This document shows positions 15,301-26,557 of a DNA stretch of 64,000 nt, piece after piece. Both the position numbers and the translations under genes were made by a program. The notes below the pieces were generated by a model. It was not told the DNA's origin. It worked only from the letters and a program-made list of their open reading frames with translations, and searched no databases. The DNA comes from Theristus sp. LFF4_11 (lineage: Eukaryota > Nematoda > Chromadorea > Monhysterida > Xyalidae). The stretch covers positions 62,001-126,000 of the forward strand of contig JASANC010000456.1 in NCBI GenBank assembly GCA_030248135.1, given 5' to 3'. Position 1 is the first letter of the stretch. Each line of letters opens with the position of its first letter.

Positions 15301-18300
15301 AACAACAAAAAAACAAATTTCATGATAAAAATAAGTTTTTCCCAAATTTTATCAGTCATCATTACAAAAAAGGCGCTCTTTACTAATGCGTGGCCCAAGA
15401 CAAAATGAATGGCCCATCGCAAAATGAATGGCCCTACACAAAATAAGTGGCCCAACACAAAATGAATGGCCCAACGATTTGTATACATTCTTAAAAGTGA
15501 TTTTTGATCTGAGGTTGCTTGCAATGGGTCGTTGTAGGTTCCTAATCCAAAGCCAAGCCTTTTGGATAAGGAGAAAAATGTTGCTTGCAATGAGTCGTAG
15601 GTTCCTAAACCTAATCCTAAGCCAAGCCTTTTTGATAAGGTGAAAATGATCAATTTCACCTCATCAAAAAGGCTTGGCTTAGGTTTAGGATTAGGAACCT
15701 ACTCATTTTGCGATGGGCCATTCATTTTGCGATGGGCCATTCATTTTGCGTTGGGCCACGTAAAAGTAAAGAGCGCCAAAAAAACACCAAGCAACCTTGC
15801 TCATCCAAAACGGAAAGCACATTGACGTTGGTCACCAGCTCCGTGGTGGCCACGAGCTGCCAAATCGCAACCGATGCCACTGCGGACAAGTCGCCTGGGA
15901 AAACGAGAATTGTCGGAAAAATTAAGAATCATTGAAAATTGAAAAGAAGAACACGAGGATCAGGATATATGACAAAGCAAATACAAGCAGAGAGGACAGC
16001 ATTTTTAAAAACTTCAACGCAACCAAGCACATCATTCCGTTGTTGCACTAACTTTCCTGCTGTGCATGAATGCGATACTGCCGCAAGAGCATCACGCACG
16101 CAAACAGCGCTTCGACGCGCGACGACGTTTGTTGGCCCGGTTGTTTCGCGGCATTCAGCACCAGTTTCACCAGACTAGTTTCCAGCTTAAACGACTCCGT
16201 CAAGAGCGCAGCTGAATTGTGTCGCAAGAAAATTACGGTATGTTGTTTTGTTCAGAGTCACGGATTATTTCTGTGTTCATGATGATGTTCGTCTTTGGGT
16301 TTGTTTCGATTTGGTTGCATTATTGCATTCATCTATCACGTTTGTGTATTTGTAGTACACCATGCGACAATGTGGGGTGCGCTAAAGATGCATTCATGAA
16401 AGAGCATTAGCAAGGCATAGCTAATAAACATCTCACAAATGCATTCATGAAACACCATTAGCGCTAGCATCAGTGATGAACACTGTGCTGTAAGTGGCAC
16501 AGTGATTATTTTTTGCATTCATGGAAAAAAAACTTCAGCGCCACCTATGCGACTTACGAATGAGTGCACCTTAGCGCAAATGAACGGAGTCAGTCATTTT
16601 TTGCTATTTTTTTATAATAGTAGGCAGCAGCAACCAGAAACCAATTACAAATTCGTTCTGTTTGATTTGGTCATGTAAGGTACGTGAAACATTACGTTCA
16701 GTGTTTTTGAGTTTTCGGAGAAAACTTTTGAAGAAGACCTCTTCCAAATCCAACCTGGATACGCGTGCAGCATCACCTTCAGAAACAACTGGCGAGTGGG
16801 CGACGCTGGTCGTTTCCCTGAGAAACCGGTCTGCAAACACAAAATAAACAAAAAATAGACAACAAAACGAAAATTAAAAGTTTTTCTCAAAAAAAGCCAA
16901 ATAACTAATGACATGTACCAGAAAGATCGTATTCAACACGTCAGTGTCAGATGAGCGAAGTTTTTGCGACCAGCTGGACACCACTTGCAATAGACTGTTC
17001 AACGACGAGTCGTTCACTGGAATTTTGTAAAAAACCAAAATGAATTCAACTCGATTTATTTGAGATAAAAACCAATCACTTGAAAATTAGCAACAGAAAA
17101 AAGTCATGTAACACCAGCAGATGCGACATGTGGTTTGTGCAGAAAAAGAAAGGATTCAGTAGAAACTAAGATAGTGCGATTCACCATTCTTTCTACCAGT
17201 ACGGAAAGATGAATGCGACCAAGCTAACCCAATCAGAAGCAAATTTCAAATTCATCACAACATCTTAAAATTCATTGTTGTAAGTGAACAGCATATTGAC
17301 CAAAAAACCGGGTTGGGTGAAGGAAACAGGTATAAAAACCGTTTTACCGAATTTGAAAGACAAGAAAGCATCAAACACACAAGAAAGCACAGTCCTGCAC
17401 CGGTTCACCTTCGTCGTCAATCAGTTTCGCCAAACGTCCAACCACCAGTCGTGCCGTGTCACCAACGGAGTGCGCCGTTGTGGTGCCGAGCAAACGAAGA
17501 CCATTGAGCACGGACGATCGCTGCTCCGCCGATGTCAGTTTGCCGTGGCTGCCTGCGAAAGTGAGTTGAGTTTTTTTTGTGTTGACAGTTTCTCCTTTTG
17601 GGGGTTTTGTTACTCTGAAATAAAATCACCAAAAAAAGAAAAACCACAAATCAGTGAAAAAGCTAAACAAATGTACAAATGCATTAAAAAATCTAGTCAT
17701 GTCGTTGAAGGACAAGGTGTTGAAAACTACCGAAAATCATTTGTGGTGACGTTCACCATTTTTGGACAACTTTTTGTGACGAAAGCGAACAGTGTAAATA
17801 TTTTTTTTGCATCCGCATGGTTTCTGATCGATTTAGCAACAAACTGGCTTTGGATTGTGTTGGTATTAAAAACGAAAGAAAAAACTGTCTTTCACGGTGG
17901 AGTGTGAAAAACAACAACAAAAATAGTATGTTTGACTCTGTGAGGGTTTCAACGTTTCAATTTCTACTGATTAATCGCAAAAATTTTGAAGTGATTCACT
18001 TACGTGATAAACAACCCCCTATCATAAAGCACACAACCATAAAAAAACCCTGAAAAAATAATAATAATAAAACACAAATGACAAAACAACAACCACCTGG
18101 TGGGGCCACGCGTCCGTTCTCCGAAAGCCACCGGAGTTTGGCACCTTTGCATTTCCGAAATCGTAAAAGGAGAGGGCATCTTCCAAACAAAAATTTTAAC
18201 AAAAAATATAAAAAAAACAAAAGTTTATAAACTCCCAAACCATCCAAGATTGCGAACGTCGACTGGACCAATCGATCGATCGCCGCGGAATCACTGCACT

Positions 18301-21300
18301 GCACCGCTAACGCTGCAATCGCATTTGATGCCTCGTCACGACACGACTCGCTGGTCGAAATTAGTTGGGCTGGAATGAAGAATGAATGTGAATGAATGTT
18401 GGCGGAAAGTTGGGAATTCATTGTGAAACGGTAAACCGGCATTCATGAACCAGTATTCAGTCACGCGTGGCTGTGTAATCACAGTTACGCGTTCATGAAT
18501 GCCGCTAATGTAACTTGAAACTGGCGCACCACACTGATTATCAGCATTGACAGTTTTCCTTTGCAATTGAATAAACAATCTATAAACTTATATGACTTTT
18601 GCAATGAGAGAGAATTTGCAAATCAGAAAAAAATGAGAAACGCGCACCAGAAACGAGTTTCATAATTTCGTCGCAATACGCGCTCAGATCAATTCGCACG
18701 TCGTGCAACAATTGCGAGATTACTGAAAAAAAGAATTCAAAAGTATGAAAAAATATGAATGATCTGACCCAAATATGACGCCGGGCGCGCAAGGGCTTAC
18801 TTCCAAACGGACCCAATCAATCAATCTCCACACCAACAACAAAAAAGGTCAACCAAATCAAAACAACTCAAACTCAGTCCCCTCTTGTGGTGAGGGCATT
18901 GGCGCACATTGATGGGACGGTTCAGCGGTGCATTCATGAAGCAATATTTCGTGACGCATAGCTAGCGGTCACTAAATAACTACTGCTGCATGAATGTCCC
19001 AACGAGCGTCCATTCACCCCAACAGCAAACTTCAGTCGGGTTTCTGGAACCGGTATTATTAGGCAATAAATATTTTAAAAAAACCTGAAAATCACCAACC
19101 ATGAAAAACAAATTCCGGAGATCGCAGCATCGCTTTGCGAATGTCTGGTAGTAAGGCACTTTGGAACTGGTCGTGGTCAACGTAGACGAGGAAATTGGCG
19201 CTGAGCTTCTGAAAACAATTTGTGAAACTTTTTAAAAAATGTCATTGCTTCTTACTTACTCTCTTTTCACCAGTTCAAATAGCTAGAGAGAATGGTGATT
19301 TACGAAAATTTGATAACCACAGAGAGCACATGGAAAGAATAACATTTTACAGTTGAGTGCACAAAGTGACAGCTTAACGAAACAAGACACCATCCATCCA
19401 TACATTCACGTTATATTTCACAAAAAAAGCAGGTTCCACGGCTGCTTTCAGGTCTTTTGGGATGGATCAGTCGGTCGATTATGGAAAACGCAGTCTAACT
19501 GTAAATCGATACATCGATACCAAAGGACGTGTCAGCCAGTTAACGGCGATTAGTTGAAAGCAAAAAAATGTCTCATCAAAATGACACAATCAATTTTCGA
19601 AAACCCACCGCCGCATCCAGTGACGCCCTCGTCTTCGCGAGCAGCAGACATTTGCTGTACGTCGCAAGCGCCGTCGGCAGCCAATCAGCGACGAAGCCTC
19701 GTTTATCCAGCGTGACGGCGACGACCGCCAGGAACGCAAGCACACTATCGCTAGGGGGAGGGGTTTGACGATCGATGACTAAGTGGTGCGTGCGCTTGGA
19801 GAATTCGGCTTGCTGAAAAAGAAAAAAGGAATTCGCGAATTCGGAAAATCAGCGGTTTTGTAAGTTTTGTTGTGCTTTGCAAGGGTATTCCTTAAGTTTT
19901 GTTGTGCTTTGCAAGGGTATTCCTTTTGTTGTGTAATGGAGTGGAAATAAAGAAATTTTCTGTGGTTATTTGATTCGATTTTCATTCGCCTCGACATGCT
20001 AAAAGTGCAACCGAACTCACCCTGAAACAACAAACTACCGAAATGACAACAAAGTGGTTGTTGTTGTTGTTGTTGTTGATTTGTAGGCGATGTTTTTAGC
20101 CAGGGCTAACCCAGAGAAGCGTACAGAAAGTGGTGGCCCCATTAAAAACCTAAGCCAGTTTTTTTTCTTGTCCACGCACCTTTCTGAAGAGAACTGTGAA
20201 TTTGTGTCGTACGACTGAATGGGTGGTTTTTGAATTCTGCATTTTGCCGCCGCCACTGTGCAGCGTGAGACAGGCGTCGCCGAGTGATTGAATCTGAGAG
20301 ATTTGTTTTTAAATTCTGCGATCAGCTCACATGTTGTCATCAGCAATTGACAGAATTGACAAATCCTGTCGTTCTGGGCATCCTGGTTTCTACGCTGATT
20401 GGCTGCCTCATACGTCATACAAATACAGGGTTCATTTGAGCAAACCTTCGTGTTAAAGGCGGCATAGAAACGCAAACGCTCACGCCCAATCGCGTAACGG
20501 CACTTATACTGATCAATCAGCAGTAAATTCACATTCGGAGTTCGGACAATACACGTCTCCCTCTTTCTGAGAATCTGAATTGAATTAAACGAACCACAGT
20601 TTTCAACTCGTCATCGGTTAGCCCCATCGTCGCTCGACCACTTTGAGTCAACAGACTACAGAGCATCTTCAACGCGCACAGTATCACTTTGGCACTGCTT
20701 GGCCTGGAAAAGGCGAAAAAAACAGGGTTCATCAGAACTGAACGAGGAACAATCGAAATTATATGTAAAACACAAGACGACCGAAACGCGGTGTTGTTAA
20801 AATGCCACTGCTTTCAATATCAAAATGAATCGGATAAATCGACAACATATTCAGCTGATATCCCACCTAGTCAATCTACCAATCAATCAATCACTCCATC
20901 AATCAATCAATCAATCAATCAACCAAAAATCCACCAACGATGTCACGATGAACGCCTGTTTTCGGCACGCCTCACTGAGACACTCCGCCACCGTCGTCAC
21001 CGTCGCCCTCGTGTGTCGCTCGCACGCGCTCAGACGCTCGAGAAATGTCTGAAAACGAAGATTTATCGCAGTTTTTTCAGAGTTACTCAACAACCAAATA
21101 GCATTCTGATACGCACATGAACTGGCCAGGCCACGCCAGCACTTTGAAGCGCTTTGGCTCACTGTGTTCTGAACACCTGTCATATCACAGTTAGAACAAA
21201 CTGAAACCACAAAACGAGCTGTCTCTCTCAAATGTACGCGGGGGACCACAGCAACCCCAAGCGGGGGACCACAGCAACCGCAACAAATTTTTCAACATCA

Positions 21301-21960
21301 CAAACCTGAACCAAACGACGTGATCGTATTTGTTGGTACCGATAGAGTCCATTCCAAACGACGAGTTTCACCAGCGCTCGCACTGCCGGTTCTGGTAAAC
21401 TCTCTGGAAAACGAGTCTGTGCGAAGGTGGACATTTGGATGTTATTAAAAACACTAAAGTTCCATGCGTTACCGAAACAACCGATTTGCTGCTGATTGAA
21501 AATTTTGAGAAAACCATGTGCAATGCAATTCAATAACCGAAATCAAAGGTGTATGAAGAAATCTCATCAATCAAAGAGACAGAGAGAGACCACAACACAA
21601 CGAGCTGAGCAGTGACGCTTGTTGGTGGAACTTGAAAGTCTTTTTAACTTTATCGGCGAATTTTGAATCAGAAATCCGAACCGAGCTGCGCTTGCTGCAT
21701 GAACGAGCGGTACAACAGCTCTTGGCGTCGTACGCTGCTCTCCGGAAGGCTGGTGACAAACGTCTTCATCGCTTCTTTCACGTCGACCTGAGTTTTATTC
21801 GTGTGAATGAGCTTAAAAAAGCGTATTTTTTGACGAAACAAAACGGAAAACAACAAAAAAATCACAGGCAAAACCTTCTGTCCGCTCCGCTGACCTGTTT
21901 GTTTGCGTTGTTGCTTTTGTTGTTGTCGGCTTCCATTTCCATTGTTCGTTCAGATGACAT
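366..21960 (-). CDS. GCN1: GCN1 (eIF2alpha kinase activator GCN1), 3' end beyond window
   Basis: GCN1 is a very large HEAT-repeat protein that binds stalled or collided ribosomes and activates the kinase GCN2 through the latter's RWD domain. About 37-40 minus-strand exons align in order with human GCN1 from the N-terminus to roughly residue 1870 of about 2670. Start chosen at ATG 21960 (begins [12 protein letters not shown]); exon 1 is 21960-21895 and the next starts at 21787. Well supported later exons lie near 21417-21307, 21052-20938, 19758-19604, 19208-19100, 18722-18645, 18369-18247, 17551-17403, 17018-16920, 16831-16688, 16213-16056, 15894-15799, 14929-14791, 14669-14550, 14218-13998, 12770-12505, 12150-11940, 11300-11055, 10737-10490, 9958-9836, 9768-9466, 8779-8688, 8320-8170, 7724-7550, 7160-6995, 6839-6709, 6302-6187, 5762-5570, 5096-4940, 4555-4345, 3780-3660, 3195-3022, 2417-2200, 1885-1670, 1029-834 and 567-366. 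Landmarks are a charged segment ([18 protein letters not shown], near 11250) and the eEF3-like core ([16 protein letters not shown] near 5590; [12 protein letters not shown] near 4950; [19 protein letters not shown] near 3700). The GCN2-binding region should lie off the left edge. Exon joins between 21680 and 19760 are not settled. Confidence 0.95.
4760..4843. mobile_element. Hairpin element, GGCATTCATGAAGCAGTA family, GCN1 intron
   Basis: About 84 bp, able to fold almost end to end: CATTCATGAAGCAGTAATAAG at the left, ATCACTAAATACTGCTTCATG at the right, with a CAGCTGTGTTAAAACATA loop region. Confidence 0.75.
5206..5376. mobile_element. Palindromic element, CAGTCGAACTCTA family, GCN1 intron
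   Basis: About 170 bp. The outer repeat resembles CAGTCGAACTCTAAA, then GCTGATTGGTTGGTGATC on one side and its complement on the other, with a GCATGC(T)TTCTGTGCA core. Its right end reads GGTTCGACTGTA; the left end is diverged. No coding capacity. Confidence 0.7.
7318..7425. repeat. Tandem repeat, 3 units of about 36 bp, GCN1 intron
   Basis: Three successive units contain GAACAGCATGTAG, then TTCGGAGACCCAAAA and a short TGTAT- or AGTAT-type spacer. Recently expanded, since the units differ at only a few bases. Confidence 0.8.
7742..7821. mobile_element. Hairpin element, GGCATTCATGAAGCAGTA family, GCN1 intron
   Basis: About 80 bp, GGCATTCATGAAGCAGTATT at the left and TACGGCGTCATGAATGTC at the right, arms continuing through TAGTGACGCATAGCTA. 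Near-perfect foldback. Confidence 0.75.
9110..9322. mobile_element. Inverted-repeat element, TGTTTAAACCTGTCAC family, GCN1 intron
   Basis: About 210 bp: TGTATGTTTGTTTAAACCTG at the left and GACAGGTTCAAAGAAACACA at the right. The interior shares CACAAATGGGGTGTTT and AAACCCGATAC with the copies at 10749 and 12825. Confidence 0.65.
10749..10970. mobile_element. Inverted-repeat element, TGTTTAAACCTGTCAC family, GCN1 intron
   Basis: About 220 bp: TTGTTTGAACCTGTCAC at the left, GGGACAGGTTTGAACAAACA at the right. Interior CACAAATGGAGTGTTT and AACCTGATACAATCG match the other copies. Confidence 0.7.
11577..11738. mobile_element. Palindromic element, CAGTCGAACTCTA family, GCN1 intron
   Basis: About 160 bp with ACAGTCAAACTCTATAACAT at the left and TTATGGAGATAGACTAT at the right, GCTGATTGG / CCAATCAGC inner repeats and a TGCATGCA core. 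Immediately followed by a CCAATCAG tandem array. Confidence 0.7.
11770..11900. repeat. Tandem CCAATCAG-containing units
   Basis: Three to four units of roughly 35 bp containing AACCAATCAGCCCTGAGAATT. A related array lies at 6415-6500 on the opposite strand sense (TCAGCGCTGATTGGTTGGTCA). Both are in GCN1 introns. Confidence 0.6.
12188..12352. mobile_element. Palindromic element, CAGTCGAACTCTA family, GCN1 intron
   Basis: About 165 bp: GGGAATCAGCTGATTGGTTG at the left, complementary AACCAGCTGATTCC at the right, right end GAGGTCGACTGTA, with an inner GTACATGCTCTCTGTGCA core. Confidence 0.7.
12825..13012. mobile_element. Inverted-repeat element, TGTTTAAACCTGTCAC family, GCN1 intron
   Basis: About 190 bp: GTTTGTTTAAGCCTGTCAC at the left and GGCGACAGATGGAAACAAAC at the right. 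Abuts the GCN1 exon ending at about 12770. A fourth, partial copy lies near 23660-23790 in the CISD3 gene. Confidence 0.65.
13818..13983. mobile_element. Palindromic element, CAGTCGAACTCTA family, GCN1 intron
   Basis: About 165 bp with CTACAGTCTAACAACTCTAT at the left and TGTAGAGTTCGACTGTA at the right. The interior carries GCTGATTGG, GATGCGTGTATTCT and the matching inverted segments. Confidence 0.7.
15103..15189. mobile_element. Hairpin element, GGCATTCATGAAGCAGTA family, GCN1 intron
   Basis: About 87 bp; GCGGCATTCATGAAGTGG at the left and GTTTCATGAATGCC at the right, with the GACGCATAGCTGTGT arm. Lies next to the larger element at 15372-15777. Confidence 0.65.
15372..15777. mobile_element. 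Inverted-repeat element with GGCGCTCTTTACT ends and AATGGCCCA satellites
   Basis: Ends GGCGCTCTTTACT and AGTAAAGAGCGCC are perfect 13-bp inverted repeats. Just inside each end is a short array of AAAATGAATGGCCCA units (about four left, three right in reverse complement). A second inverted pair, built of GTAGGTTCCTAA and AAGCCAAGCCTTTT, meets in the middle. No ORF of note. A fragment recurs at 32460-32640. Confidence 0.8.
18438..18504. mobile_element. Hairpin element, GGCATTCATGAAGCAGTA family, GCN1 intron, short copy
   Basis: About 67 bp: GGCATTCATGAACCAGTATT, GTCACGCGTGGCTGTGTAAT, then ACGCGTTCATGAATGCC. Part of the right arm is deleted. Confidence 0.6.
18926..18999. mobile_element. Hairpin element, GGCATTCATGAAGCAGTA family, GCN1 intron
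   Basis: About 74 bp: TGCATTCATGAAGCAATATT at the left, TCACTAAATAACTACTGC and TGAATGTCC at the right. Another copy at 50241-50330 lies in an SSRP1 intron, and weaker relatives lie at 16388-16455 and 46391-46455. Confidence 0.65.
19858..19930. repeat. Tandem duplication of about 36 bp
   Basis: Two adjacent units both read AAGTTTTGTTGTGCTTTGCA then AGGGTATTCCTT. It lies in a GCN1 intron, about 100 bp upstream (in gene sense) of the 19758-19604 exon. Confidence 0.85.
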
Positions 21961-22503
21961 GTTGAGGAGAGTTGGTTGATTGCTTTGTTGTCGTGCGAAT
22001 TAAAGCGCACTATAATAAAAACCGAGAATTCTTTTGAACCAGAAATCAGATCAGAAAGCTGTATCAGACTCAGACAGCCGCATCAAATGAAACCGATGAT
22101 TTTATTTGAAGCCGTATCAGATCAGAAATCAGACGGTATTTTGTTGTTTTTTACTAACAGTTCAAGATTTCAAGAATCAAGATTCAGGCACCAAGTGAGC
22201 AGGAGTAAGAAGAACAGAAACGGCAACACCACACGATTTTTGTTTTCAGTGATTCAGTTGTTGACGCCCTAAATTTTTTTTATTCTTCACATTTTTAATT
22301 TTTTCTTTCTTTCTTCTTTTTCTTCTTTAATTTCAAGTTTTTACAAATTTCATCTTCCTTCAACAACTCCACCTTCAACATGCGACAGATCATCTTTTTT
22401 GGTTGTCCTGCACTATAATTGTAACAGTAAAAAACCAATTTTGAGGCCAATTGCCCAATTTACAGGTTTCTTCAAGTTCGAACAAACACAAGCAAGCAAA
22501 AAA
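21961..22503. promoter_or_regulatory. Shared divergent promoter region GCN1 / CISD3
   Basis: These 543 bp separate the divergent start codons of GCN1 (minus) and the CISD3-like gene (plus), so they must hold both promoters and 5' UTRs. A long T/C-rich tract runs about 22268-22345. An acceptor-like TTTACAG ends at 22465, 38 bp before the CISD3 ATG, and may mark a 5' UTR intron or a trans-splice site. No TATA box was recognised. Confidence 0.5.
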
Positions 22504-24134
22504 ATGTTATCGACCAGCGCGAAACGACTGCAAGTGAGCCGGTTGCCGATAGTGACTGGGTTTTCAGCGCCGCAACGATCGATAGCCAAGGTTGTTCGGT
22601 TGATTTTTAATGTAAAAGGCGATTAGTTTTTGAATTTTGCCATTTTTCATGCACCTCTTTTGCTTCAAAAGTTCGAATGACTCAATTGAGTCAGTTTGTT
22701 TGGTGAGATGTTTTCACATTCACTTGGTGGTGGTGCGTATTCGCAACCGTGTAATGGTCGTTTGTGCGTTAAATAAAGCATTTGGACTTGAAAAACAAAA
22801 ATAGCAACTGGCGTTGCATTGCAAGCACAGGGTCATGGCATAATGTATGCAAGAACGAATCGTGTTCCAACAAATCCAGCTCGTCATATTTTCGCGTTCG
22901 CATCATTTGCCCAAAAAACGCCAAAGCCGCTAAATTCGGTTAATTTTTGGTTTTCCATAAAACCGGTTGCATTTGAAAAGTTGCACCATGCCATAAACGC
23001 AACAAAATTGACTTTCGATTATTTTCATATCGACGATTCATTCATCCGAAAACAGCGTTCTTCATTCAATTCCCATTGCCACAGGTCTCGTCCGTCTACT
23101 CCGCCGCCGTCCCTGACGGCATGGTTGAACAGACGAAAATGCCCGGCGTCACTGGCTCCGCCTACCTTTTGCCGCAATTGGGCGAACCAGCGGCGAAGAA
23201 GCCAATCACCGTCGAACTGGAGAAGGGCAAAACCTATCTCTGGTGCGCCTGTGGACTCAGCATTCGACAGGTTTGACGAATGCTAAGCGGGGAATGATGT
23301 TTTTATGTTTTTTTGCAAGTTGAAACAGATTTTGCTGTATTGGTAAACGCCAGTTGCTGTGGATTGTTATTGGATAAATTAAAGTATTAAATATTAAAGT
23401 GAATTGCTGTGAAAAGTGAATCGGCACGTCACATTTTCTATTTTGTTCTTCAAATTTCCACATAGCCATTCTGTGACGGCTCGCACAAAGAGAAAGGTAT
23501 CACGCTGTTGCGTCCGGTGAAATACACCGCGCAGAAGTCGGGACCGCACGTTTTGTGCGCGTGCAAGCAGACGACGCATCGGCCGATATGCGATGGGAAA
23601 CATAAGAAACTGCCGCCAGGTGAGTCGAGATGAGAGGTTTTTTTTGAAGTGAAGTATGCTCGTGGGCATACGAACCTGAGCATACGAAGTCAAACACCCC
23701 ATTTGTGGCTGAATATGTTTTCTTGTGACTCTTCTTTCGAGAGTTCTGCATTCTGCGGAAAAATGACTCTGGTTGAAAGAAATGCAATGTAGATAGATGG
23801 TTTGGTTAAAATGGATGACGAAGAAACATGGTCGTTGGTTGGCCGTATCGCATTGGAGGGCAGGTCGCGTCAAATGAAGTCAAGCCAACTAGCTGTTTGT
23901 TTCAGTGTGGTGGTGTGTTCAGTCTATGGATCCGATCTAGTCTCCGTGGTCTTTCCCAAACGACTTAACGAACAGAGTAAAATCAAAAATACGCGGCTGT
24001 TTCCAGGTAAACTCGAGACTCAAAAACTGACGATGCCAATGGTGGCGTTCGAGTACTGCGATCCGGACATGCATGTGACGAAAGGTGTCGCCGCACAGCT
24101 TGGTCTCAAGGAGAATAAGGGATTCTTCTCTTGA
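22504..24134 (+). CDS. CISD3: CISD3-like mitochondrial protein with two CDGSH iron-sulphur domains
   Basis: Four exons in phase, 22504-22590, 23085-23270, 23466-23619 and 24007-24134, encode 184 residues. NEET-family domains bind a [2Fe-2S] cluster through three Cys and one His; CISD3 (MiNT) is the monomeric, matrix-located member with two such domains and is linked to Fe-S and redox homeostasis. Domain 1 uses Cys83, Cys85, Cys94, His98 (CACGLSIRQPFCDGSH) and domain 2 uses Cys122, Cys124, Cys133, His137 (CACKQTTHRPICDGKH); both fit the family pattern, with Lys136 in place of the usual small residue before the second His. The first ~30 residues are rich in Ser, Arg and Lys with no acidic residue, as in a mitochondrial presequence. 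About 45 residues follow the second domain, longer than in human CISD3, and contain another Cys. No membrane anchor is seen, unlike CISD1/2. Confidence 0.93.
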
Positions 24135-24339
24135 TCGCGGAATACTTGCGGTTTTCACCTGTTACGGACAATTGTAGTTTATGTGTTTGTACAGAAAGGC
24201 GCCAGAATTATGGCCCAGTTTAGCACGAAAGAAATGTGTAGATTGTGATTTTGTGTATTTGTCGAATGTTTATGACGCCGGTTTTTCGTAAAGAGTCACA
24301 TACCCTCTCGCTTGTTGGCAGTCATAATAGTGGACATTC

Positions 24340-24345
24340 AATAAA
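24340..24345 (+). other. Polyadenylation signal of CISD3 gene
   Basis: A canonical AATAAA lies about 206 bp after the CISD3 stop codon, in AT-rich DNA with no further coding signal. Confidence 0.6.
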
Positions 24346-26456
24346 TTTTAATTAAAATATCATTCATTAAATATGCATTCAGAAGTTGTGTGACAAGACG
24401 AGAGAGAAGAACGACAACAACACTAAAGATGAATCTTATTCGGTAAGATTGCTGAAACAGCATAAAATTTGCTTGTATTAAAAATACTGTGGCACAGGCA
24501 CGCTGAAAAAAAAACATGACAAACGGTGCTTCCAAACAAAATTTTAACACCAGCTCAACATGAATGAAATAATAAAAGTTTGATAATAATAGTTGATCAT
24601 TTGATAGTTGCGCCAGTTTTTAAAAACAATGCCATTTTATATCCACAATTCGCCAAAACATGCCATGAGGCATTCCTCATTAAAAATGCTTGAATACGTT
24701 AAATAGTGCGTTAATAGAATCAGCACAAAAAATGTTTTTTTTTCACAACGAAACAGATTGGCATTGATACTGGTGTAGTGGTGTATGAGGCGAGGGGTAA
24801 CCACACCAGTTGGGGTTAATTTTTGGCCAACTGGGTTAGATGAGAAAAAAAGCTGAAACAGTCAACGCCAGTTTATAAATAAACCAATAATACACTCGCC
24901 TAATAGTGATTGGTGCAATGCGTGGGCTACGTTTGACCAATCAGCACACTCAAATCGAATGCAACCAATAACATTTCGCGATAAAACAAAGCACAAGCGA
25001 TACAAACAATAATACTTTACGAAGAGTGGCAACATATAAAGCAGCTAGCAAAAAAATGAAAAAAGCAAACAGTGAAATTCAAAAAAAGGTATAACAATTA
25101 TTTAATTTAAGTCATGCTTTTCAATGTCACCTTTCTCCAACCATCTTTGTATAGCATTACTGCGAAATGGCTAAACTACGGTATGGCCGATTAAACATGG
25201 CAGCTTTTTTCAGGGTTCAAGGAGCGCGCGAATTTTGAATAAAAGAAAAAAGATGTTCAGAAACCAAATTGCGTGCCAAATTTGACGCGTTTTTAAAAAC
25301 TAATGGATTATCCGCGCCATTCTGTGCATTCTTTTTCCCTTGCACACATGATATTGGGAAGTATGTTGGCATTTCTGAAAAAGACAACTCCTAGTCTGCG
25401 ACTGATCCCGCCTTGATAGACTGCCTCATTTATTCGGCCGTACTGTACAAAAATACGAAAGTAGAACTATCTATTTATTTATTGTATTAGCGATTTGCAG
25501 GACTATTATAAACAGCCTTTGTAGTCAAATGACAAAACCGTGAGTTCTTCGCAAAGTACGGTATCTACCGTATTGGGTCTCGAAACGAACTCGCTACATA
25601 CATCCCTGATCTTCAAGCACTGATCTTTACTGAGTTTTAGTCTCTTTAAACTCTTTCAAACAATTCCCTATTAAGATTGAAACAAGATCGTTTGGAGACC
25701 AAACACAGCAGATTAGATAACGTACTTTGTGATTCCACTGTTTCCGCTTTGATCTGACTGCACGTACACTGTTTCGAACATGATGGAATGCACTGTGAGA
25801 TAAACGACTTAGCTTTAGCATCGAGATGAGACAGAAGCGGTGCGAAAAGCGCGCAATTTGAAAATATCTCCAAGATGAAGAATAGAGCTATGAAATCATG
25901 AAAATGAACAACGATGTATAAATTAAAGAAACACATTGGAAATATAGGCAACCATAACAGAGTCCCGAATCACAAGACTTTCTCAACTTTCAACACAAAA
26001 TCGAACATCCCACAACAAACCGCACCAAGCACTCACGCCCAAATAAAATGGGTAACATCAACATGTGTACAAAAACCGTACCGGTAATCGGGTACTGGGT
26101 AATCGGACATAATGTAACATGCCTTCTTCTACCCCATTTTTTTGGAAATAAACGCCGGTGCAAACAATCAAATATCCCCCAAAGCATAAGAGCAACAAAA
26201 ACAGTGTTTTTTTTTGACAGAACACAAACACACAAGATGGACGGTACATTCTGACAACCACAGGTCGTCATGAAAAGAGTTCCAAAAAAAACCGGCATAA
26301 TCTGGCATTTGTTCTTCAACAACCATAACTCGATTCAAAATTCACACAAAGTTCCGGATGTTTTTCTGGAAACTTTTTTCAACGTACCATTTTTCAATAG
26401 CCATTTTCGGCGAAGACAAAACGATAAAATTGCTGTACGAACATGGTGCGTATTGT
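24346..26456. other. Convergent intergenic spacer
   Basis: The two flanking genes converge on this AT-rich stretch. I see no exon with family similarity, no RNA gene and no clear terminal-repeat element. Scattered short ORFs have no recognisable domain and biased, low-complexity composition. Confidence 0.5.
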
Positions 26457-26462
26457 TTTATT
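26457..26462 (-). other. Polyadenylation signal of flotillin-2 gene
   Basis: Minus-strand AATAAA (TTTATT on the plus strand) lies about 95 bp beyond the proposed flotillin-2 stop codon, which supports the small last exon at 26580-26558. Confidence 0.5.
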
Positions 26463-26557
26463 ATTCTTGAAACCATTTTTTCGAAAAAAGAAAAAAATTT
26501 AAACACAAACACAAAACAATTTAACTCAGTGATTGATTGCGTTTGCTCTTGTTGTTG

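Noticed and set aside
18100..18160. Minus-strand reading [18 protein letters not shown] as a GCN1 exon
   Set aside because: The exon ending at about 18247 joins directly to [17 protein letters not shown] at 17551 in phase and matches GCN1 without it; the acceptor there is poor.
20035..20532. 165-codon minus ORF as a separate gene
   Set aside because: No family similarity, ends in a (GTT)n tract and lies between GCN1 exons; part could still be GCN1 coding, but I could not place it.
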